Positions 59,148 through 64,000 of a DNA stretch of 64,000 nt are shown piece after piece. The position numbers were made by a program, and so were the translations under genes. Below the pieces are notes generated by a model, which saw only the letters and a list, made by a program, of their open reading frames with translations, was not told where the DNA came from and searched no databases. Each line of letters begins with the position of its first letter. Position 1 is the first letter of the stretch. Source of the stretch: Streptomyces fumigatiscleroticus (GTDB taxonomy: Bacteria; Actinomycetota; Actinomycetes; Streptomycetales; Streptomycetaceae); assembly GCF_014647975.1 (NCBI RefSeq), contig NZ_BMQF01000019.1, positions 62,001-126,000 of the forward strand, written 5' to 3'.

Positions 59148-60071
59148 TTACTTCAGCGCTCCCGCCGTCAGCCCCGCCACCACCTGCCGCTGGAAGACGA
59201 CGTACGCGGCCAGCACCGGCAGCATCGCCATCACCAGGCCCGCGAACAGGCCCGACCAGTCGCCCTTGTACCCCTGGCTGACGGCGAGCTGGACCAGGCC
59301 CTGGGTGAGGACGCGCTTGTCGGGGTCGGTGTTGAGGACCGTGGGCAGCATGTACTGGTTCCACTGGCCCAGGAAGTTGAAGATGCCCACGCTGATCAGG
59401 CCCGGTTTGGCCATCGGGAGCATGATCTGGAAGAAGGTCCGGGTGTGCGAGGCGCCGTCGACGAAGGCCGCCTCCGCCACCGAGGTCGGCAGGGTGCGGA
59501 AGAAGGCGGTCAGGAAGAACACCGTGAACGGCAGCGAGTAGGCGATGTACACCAGGATCAGGCCGTGGATGGTGTTCAGCAGGCCCATGTTGTTCACGAC
59601 ATAGAACAGCGGGACCAGCGCGAGCATGATCGGGAAGCTCATGCCGCCGATGAACAGGAAGTAGATGAAGCGGTTGCCCGGGAAGTCGAAGCGGGCCAGC
59701 ACATAGGCCGCCATCGAGCCCAGGACCAGCGTGCCGACGAGCGACCCTCCCACCACCAGGACGGTGTTGAGGAAGTAGTCGCTCATGTTGGCCTGGGTCC
59801 ACGCCCGCGACCAGTTGTCGAAGTGCAGCGCGTCCGGCAGTGACCAGGGCGAGCCGAAGATGGAGGCGTCGTCCTTGAAGGAGGTCATCACCGCCCACAG
59901 CAGCGGCAGGACCACCATGATCGCCCAGATGACCAGGATGCCGTGCGAGAAGACGTTGAGGACGGTGCCCTCCCTCTTCTCCCGGGACGGCGGGCCGGCG
60001 GGGGCGTCCGCCTTGCTCACGGAGGCACCGGACTCGGCCGGTACGGGAGCGGGGGTCTCGGTCGTCTTCAT
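59148..60071 (-). CDS. ngcG: NgcG-type sugar ABC permease (MalG class)
   Basis: 307 residues; about 35 residues of cytoplasmic tail, then six helices (NVFSHGILVIWAIMVVLPLL first). The EAA loop is SVAEAAFVDGASHTRTFFQI followed by MLPMAKPGL. It pairs with the MalF-type permease, four bases upstream. The order SBP, MalF-type, MalG-type with no ATPase matches ngcEFG, known in Streptomyces for uptake of N-acetylglucosamine and chitobiose with MsiK. Confidence 0.85.
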   Translation of the reverse strand: MKTTETPAPVPAESGASVSKADAPAGPPSREKREGTVLNVFSHGILVIWAIMVVLPLLWAVMTSFKDDASIFGSPWSLPDALHFDNWSRAWTQANMSDYFLNTVLVVGGSLVGTLVLGSMAAYVLARFDFPGNRFIYFLFIGGMSFPIMLALVPLFYVVNNMGLLNTIHGLILVYIAYSLPFTVFFLTAFFRTLPTSVAEAAFVDGASHTRTFFQIMLPMAKPGLISVGIFNFLGQWNQYMLPTVLNTDPDKRVLTQGLVQLAVSQGYKGDWSGLFAGLVMAMLPVLAAYVVFQRQVVAGLTAGALK

Positions 60072-60075
60072 CTGA

Positions 60076-61002
60076 TCAGTACTCCAGCCGCTCGCGCCGG
60101 CCCAGCCTCATCACGACGGCCGCGAAGGCCAGCGTGACGACGAGCAGGGCGACGCCGATGGTGGTGGCGTAGGCGGCCTGACCGTCGCGGAAGGCCTTCT
60201 GGTACACGTACAGGACCATCACGGTGGTCGAGTAGTCGGGGCCGCCGGGCCCGGTCGTCATGATCTGTACGACCGCGAACGACTCGGCGCCCAGGGCGAG
60301 GATGCCCATGTAGACCCAGCCGGACTGCACGGTGTCCCAGAGCAGCGGCAGGGTGATCCGGAAGAACGTGGTGGCGCGGCCCGCCCCGTCCAGCAGCGCG
60401 GCCTCGTACAGGTCCGCCGGGACGGAGGCCATGCCCGCGGAGAAGAGGACGACGAAGAAGCCGACCGTCGACCAGACCAGCACCGCCATCACGCACCACA
60501 GGGCGAGCGACGGATCACCGAGCCACAGCGGCTGCACGCTGTCGAGCCCGATGCCGCGCAGCAGCGAGTTGATCGCGCCGCTGTCCGGGTTGTACGCGAA
60601 GGCGAACAGCAGGGCGACGATCGCGATCGAGAGGACCTGCGGGAAGAAGTACACGATCTTGTAGAAGGAGGAGCCGCGGACCCCGGAGATCACGGGCCTG
60701 CCCCGGCGGCGCCTGCCGCCGACGTTGATCATGAAGGCGAAGAACAGCGCCAGGCTCAGCGTCACCAGGGGCAGCAGCAACGCGAACAGCAGACTGTGCT
60801 GCAACGACTTCCAGAAGATGTCGTCGTCCAGCATCCGCTCGTAGTTGTCGAAGCCGACCATCTTGAACTCGGGACTCAGACCGGTCCAGTCCGTGAACGA
60901 GTAGTAGATCGACTGGATGAACGGCCAGACGACGAAGAGCGCGTACACCCCCAGGGGAACCGCCAGGAACCCCACGATGAACCGGTACTTGCCGTGCTGC
61001 AT
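60076..61002 (-). CDS. ngcF: NgcF-type sugar ABC permease (MalF class)
   Basis: 308-residue permease with six helices; IVGFLAVPLGVYALFVVWPF is first and the EAA loop is ADLYEAALLDGAGRATTFFR followed by ITLPLLWD. It starts 97 bases after the binding-protein stop, behind a long hairpin, and ends 4 bases before ngcG. It forms the channel for the sugar delivered by NgcE. Confidence 0.85.
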   Translation of the reverse strand: MQHGKYRFIVGFLAVPLGVYALFVVWPFIQSIYYSFTDWTGLSPEFKMVGFDNYERMLDDDIFWKSLQHSLLFALLLPLVTLSLALFFAFMINVGGRRRRGRPVISGVRGSSFYKIVYFFPQVLSIAIVALLFAFAYNPDSGAINSLLRGIGLDSVQPLWLGDPSLALWCVMAVLVWSTVGFFVVLFSAGMASVPADLYEAALLDGAGRATTFFRITLPLLWDTVQSGWVYMGILALGAESFAVVQIMTTGPGGPDYSTTVMVLYVYQKAFRDGQAAYATTIGVALLVVTLAFAAVVMRLGRRERLEY

Positions 61003-61038
61003 TGCTACCGACCCCGATCTGCGCGCGGGCGGCGCCGC

Positions 61039-61076
61039 CAGGGCCCGCCCGGCGCCACCGCGCCGGAGGGGCCCTG
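61039..61076 (-). other. Stable hairpin between ngcE and ngcF
   Basis: CAGGGCCC (61039-61046) pairs with GGGCCCTG (61069-61076) and, inside it, CCGGCG (61049-61054) with CGCCGG (61061-61066). As at xylF/xylG, it probably raises the binding protein over the permeases by partial termination or by protecting the upstream mRNA. Confidence 0.6.
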
Positions 61077-61099
61077 AAGACGTCCTCAGTGGTGCTTGC

Positions 61100-62551
61100 T
61101 CACTGGTGCTTGTAGTGCTTGATCGACGAGTCCTTGGCGGCCTCGTCCGCGAAGCCCTGGATCCTCTTGATCGCCTCGGCCGGGGTGATGCGGCCGGCCA
61201 TCATCTCGCCGAGACCGGAGACGCCGATCTTCTCCTTCTGGAGCTGTACGTACCAGTCCTGGATGCGCGGGTTCACCACGTTGTCACCGGCCTTGTCCAG
61301 CGCGGCGACACCGGACTTCAGACCCGGGGTGAGGGTGATGCCGTCGGTGCCGCCGTTGTAGGCGGTGAGCGACTTGACCTTGCTGGTGAAGTTCTTCGAG
61401 GACGCCTCGCCGAGCATGATGCGCAGCTGCTCCATGCCGCCGGGGCCGTTCTTCGCCTTGGCCGGCACGACGAAGGGCTCGCCGCCGGAGGCCCAGATGG
61501 TGCCGAAGGGCAGCTTGTCGGAGCCGTCCAGGCCGGTGGGGGCGGAGACGGCCAGGTCGAAGTCGGCGGGGATGACGTTCGCCGACTCGTTCTCCACCCA
61601 GGAGCCGTTGGGGATGAACAGCGCCTTGCCCTTGGCCCAGGCGGTCTGCGACTGGATGTGGTCCAGGCCCGGGGTGCCCTTCAGGACGTAGCCCTTCTGC
61701 TGGAGCTCGTAGTAGGCCTCGAAACAGGCCTTGACCGCCGGGTGCTTCCAGGCGTTCGGCTCCAGGTTGTCGATGGCGTCGAGGACCTCCCGGCCGCCGA
61801 CCTTGCCGATCATCGGGTAGAGCGAGAAGGGGATGTAGTACGGGTACTTGCCCGCGTACGTCCAGCCCGCCATGCCCTTCTTCTTGGCCTTGGCGCAGAC
61901 GGCGAGCATCTGGTCCCAGGTCTCGGGGTACTGCTCGTCCAGCGAGTCCAGGGCCTTCTGCGAGTACCAGACGCCGTAGACCGTGTACGCGTAGTAGAGG
62001 ATCCAGACCTTGTCGCCGTCGAACTGGCCCATCTCCACGATGCCGGGGCGCAGCGTGTCGCGGACCTTCTTGGACGGGTCGTCGTAGGAGGGCGCGTCCA
62101 GCAGCGGGGTGAGGTCGGCGAGCTGGTCCTTTCCGACCAGCACACCCATGTCCATCTGCTCGGCGCCGGAATTGTCGATCAGGTCGGGCGGGGTTCCCTG
62201 GTTGAAACGCGGCTGGAGCGTGGACTGGATCTTCTGGGTGGCGGAGAACTTCACCTTCGCCTTGGGGAAGTTCTTCTCGTAGACCTTCACGGCGTCCTGG
62301 GCATACTCCTTGCCGAAGCCGCCGTCGAAGAGGACGAATTCCATCTGTGCGCTGTCATTGACGGCGAGCGGGTTCTTCGCGGTCTTCTTGCCCGCCTCGG
62401 CCTTGTCCTCGTCACCGCCCCCGCTGCTGGCGCACGCCGACAGGAAGCTCATGGTGGGTACGGAGATCAGTCCGAGCGCGGCGGACCGTTTGATCAGATC
62501 GCGGCGGCCGACGCCCGCATCCCCGTTGTTCTCGGCGGAAGTGGATCCCAT
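61100..62551 (-). CDS. ngcE: NgcE-type N-acetylglucosamine/chitobiose-binding lipoprotein
   Basis: 483 residues. The N-terminus has a twin-arginine pattern (GRRDLIKRSAALGLISVP) and a lipobox SFLSAC, so export may be via Tat. The mature family-1 binding protein contains MEFVLFDGGFGKEYAQDAVK, STLQPRFNQGTPPDLIDNSG, VYGVWYSQKALDSLDEQYPE and ALFIPNGSWVENESA. Homologous to NgcE of S. olivaceoviridis. Start ATG 62551, with a leader of about 130 nt. A DasR-like box overlaps its promoter. Confidence 0.87.
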   Translation of the reverse strand: MGSTSAENNGDAGVGRRDLIKRSAALGLISVPTMSFLSACASSGGGDEDKAEAGKKTAKNPLAVNDSAQMEFVLFDGGFGKEYAQDAVKVYEKNFPKAKVKFSATQKIQSTLQPRFNQGTPPDLIDNSGAEQMDMGVLVGKDQLADLTPLLDAPSYDDPSKKVRDTLRPGIVEMGQFDGDKVWILYYAYTVYGVWYSQKALDSLDEQYPETWDQMLAVCAKAKKKGMAGWTYAGKYPYYIPFSLYPMIGKVGGREVLDAIDNLEPNAWKHPAVKACFEAYYELQQKGYVLKGTPGLDHIQSQTAWAKGKALFIPNGSWVENESANVIPADFDLAVSAPTGLDGSDKLPFGTIWASGGEPFVVPAKAKNGPGGMEQLRIMLGEASSKNFTSKVKSLTAYNGGTDGITLTPGLKSGVAALDKAGDNVVNPRIQDWYVQLQKEKIGVSGLGEMMAGRITPAEAIKRIQGFADEAAKDSSIKHYKHQ

Positions 62552-62686
62552 GCTCAAGTCCTCGCCTTCTCCAGGACTCAGGCGGTGAACCGGATCCTCC
62601 CCGGCACCGCGATCGGGTCGAACTGGGTCGTGCAGGAAGTGCGGGTGACACTGTTCGGGTGCTCTGGCGGATCCCCCGGATGGGCG

Positions 62687-62719
62687 ACAGGTATAGTCCA
62701 CTTCCCGCCAACGGATCAA
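62687..62719 (-). promoter_or_regulatory. ngcE promoter overlapped by a DasR-type box
   Basis: On the minus strand TTGATC (62714-62719) and TATACC (62690-62695) are 18 bases apart. The 16-mer ACAGGTATAGTCCACT (62687-62702) matches 13 of 16 positions of the DasR consensus ACTGGTCTAGACCACT and covers the -10, so DasR bound here would block RNA polymerase. Confidence 0.6.
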
Positions 62720-62842
62720 GATCAAACGCAGGGTCGGCCATGGGTCTTTTCCGAGTTGAGACCTCGCGGAAATATGAGCGGCCTGTGCGTTCCCCGTAAG
62801 AGGAATTCCCGGTTTTGGGCTCGAATGCCACACTCAACACCC

Positions 62843-62874
62843 TTGACATCACTGAGCACTTCACCCACTACTGG
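62843..62874 (+). promoter_or_regulatory. Candidate promoter of the GH92 gene
   Basis: TTGACA (62843-62848) is a perfect -35. The -10 is uncertain: ACTACT near 62867 or TACTGG near 62869, with spacers of 18-20. Confidence 0.4.
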
Positions 62875-62892
62875 TCCTTGCGCACAGAAGGT

Positions 62893-62904
62893 GACAACGT
62901 TGTC
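62893..62904. promoter_or_regulatory. Perfect 12-bp palindrome before the GH92 gene
   Basis: GACAACGTTGTC has the AACGTT core typical of LacI-family operators and lies between the candidate promoter and the ribosome binding site, 31 bases before ATG 62936. No dedicated LacI gene is adjacent within the window. Confidence 0.55.
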
Positions 62905-62935
62905 CGGCGCAGGCGGACAGGGAGGGTGCTCGCGC

Positions 62936-64000
62936 ATGCAGCACAGAGTTCGGCACAGATGGACTCCGGCGGCCGTGGCGGTGGCCGCCTTCGCTCTGGC
63001 GGTGGGCTCACAGGGCGCGGCGGTGGCCCTGCCGTCGGCTCCCGCCGCCGCCGACCGGGAGTTCGCGTCCTCGTTCGAGGCGAGCGACCCGGCTCCCGAC
63101 TGGCTGAACACCGTCGACACGGACACGGACGGCGGCAAGCGGGCCTCGGGCGTCGACGGCGGGTACAGCAGCGGCATCCCGGGCAACGTGACCGACCATG
63201 TCACGGACGTGCGGGCCAGCGGCGAGAACACGGGTGCCGGCGAGGTGAAGGAGAACCTCGCCGACGGCGAGCCCGGCACCAAGTGGCTGACCTTCGCGCC
63301 CACCGGCTGGGTGGAGTTCGACCTGGACAACCCGGTGAAGCTGGCCAGGTACGCCCTGACCTCCGCCAACGACCACGACGAGCGCGACCCGGCGGACTGG
63401 ACCCTGAAGGGCTCGGCGGACGGCAAGGACTGGAAGACCCTGGACACCCGCTCCGGCGAGTCCTTCGCCGAACGGTTCCGGACGAAGACGTACGACCTCG
63501 CGGAACCGGCCGAGTACCAGCACTTCCGGCTGGACGTCACCCGCAACCACGGCGCCACCGACGCCCTGCAACTCGCCGACGTGCAGTTCTCCACGGGCGG
63601 CAGCGACGGTCCGGTGCCGCAGGACATGCTCTCCCTCGTCGACCGGGGCCCCAGCGGCTCGCCGACGGCGAAGGCGGGCGCCGGCTTCACCGGCAAGCGG
63701 GCCCTGAGGTACGCGGGCCGGCACACGGCGGACGGGCGGGCCTGGTCGTACAACAAGGTCTTCGACGTCGACGTGGCGGTCGGCCGCGACACGCGGCTGT
63801 CCTACCGGATCTTCCCCTCGATGGCGGACGGCGACCTCGACTACGACGCCACGAACGTCTCCATCGACCTCGCCTTCACCGACGGCACCTATCTGAGCCG
63901 GCTGGGCGCCACCGACCAGCACGGATTCGCGCTCACCCCGCAGGGCCAGGGCGCCTCGAAGATCCTCTACGTCAACCAGTGGAACAACGTGGTGTCGCGG
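62936..64000 (+). CDS. Secreted GH92-type alpha-mannosidase, N-terminal part
   Basis: 355 codons before the right edge; the catalytic domain is cut off. Signal peptide (AAVAVAAFALAVGSQGAAVA), then a discoidin/CBM32-like domain (NLADGEPGTKWLTFAPTGWV, WTLKGSADGKDWKTLDTRSG, YQHFRLDVTRNHGATDALQL). From about residue 300 follow VSIDLAFTDGTYLSRLGATD and QGASKILYVNQWN, which match the N-terminal domain of family 92 glycosidases acting on alpha-mannose. Start at ATG 62936 behind GGGAGGG. Secretion implies trimming of external alpha-mannans or glycoproteins. Confidence 0.85.
   Translation, partial: MQHRVRHRWTPAAVAVAAFALAVGSQGAAVALPSAPAAADREFASSFEASDPAPDWLNTVDTDTDGGKRASGVDGGYSSGIPGNVTDHVTDVRASGENTGAGEVKENLADGEPGTKWLTFAPTGWVEFDLDNPVKLARYALTSANDHDERDPADWTLKGSADGKDWKTLDTRSGESFAERFRTKTYDLAEPAEYQHFRLDVTRNHGATDALQLADVQFSTGGSDGPVPQDMLSLVDRGPSGSPTAKAGAGFTGKRALRYAGRHTADGRAWSYNKVFDVDVAVGRDTRLSYRIFPSMADGDLDYDATNVSIDLAFTDGTYLSRLGATDQHGFALTPQGQGASKILYVNQWNNVVSR

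Noticed and set aside
1..64000. tRNA, rRNA, CRISPR array, insertion sequence, phage attachment site
   Set aside because: Looked for on both strands by eye; no cloverleaf-type sequence, spaced identical repeats, transposase or integrase motifs were found. A covariance-model scan would be needed to exclude small RNAs.

Overview
This 64 kb window is chromosomal DNA from a Streptomyces or very close relative. The support is the very high GC with G/C third positions, many GTG starts, four-base ATGA/GTGA gene overlaps, a CvnABCD conservon, the Gram-positive coproporphyrin-type heme genes, and a ROK regulator next to xylFGH and ngcEFG. I recall this order (dxs, xylFGH, ROK, ngcEFG) from S. coelicolor. 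I see no rRNA, tRNA, insertion sequence, phage gene or CRISPR array; this looks like core chromosome.

Layout, 1-16 kb: the start of an osmoprotectant-binding lipoprotein gene (cut by the edge); the cvnABCD signalling operon on the other strand; the matching osmoprotectant ABC permease/ATPase operon; an ApbE / FMN-binding protein / ferric-reductase-like flavin electron-transfer operon with a divergent two-component system; msrB, murC, a small unknown protein and a RibD_C-type reductase. 16-27 kb: zapE; a His-repeat secreted peptide followed by beta-carbonic anhydrase and a SulP transporter; a Tat-exported PhoX/DUF839-type protein; a lipoprotein polysaccharide deacetylase; a 59-residue zinc-ribbon protein; a PTH2-domain protein; a DUF692 (MNIO) enzyme with a fused C-terminal domain next to a TIGR04222-like membrane protein; a secreted peptidase-type hydrolase.

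27-48 kb: hemQ and the porphyrinogen oxidase gene in one operon and hemE nearby, all on the minus strand, giving part of the coproporphyrin-dependent heme route; between them a DUF4349 lipoprotein, a CoA-disulfide-reductase-like flavoprotein and a rhomboid protease. Then DUF3000, an orphan LuxR-type response regulator, RNase D, a sugar ABC importer divergent from a beta-mannosidase/LacI pair with palindromic operators between them, and fadAB behind a palindrome. 48-64 kb: a frameshifted gene, a propeller-like protein, a small NYN/PIN-like protein, an amino-acid permease, dxs, xylFGH, the ROK regulator, ngcEFG, and the start of a GH92-type mannosidase.

The right half is a carbohydrate uptake zone for beta-mannosides, xylose, chitin oligomers and alpha-mannosides, in which each system has its own candidate operator. 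Many genes have a TANNNT hexamer 6-8 bases before the start codon, as expected for leaderless transcripts. The most unusual item is the MNIO enzyme with a fused partner-like domain beside a TIGR04222-like membrane protein (23.8-26.1 kb).
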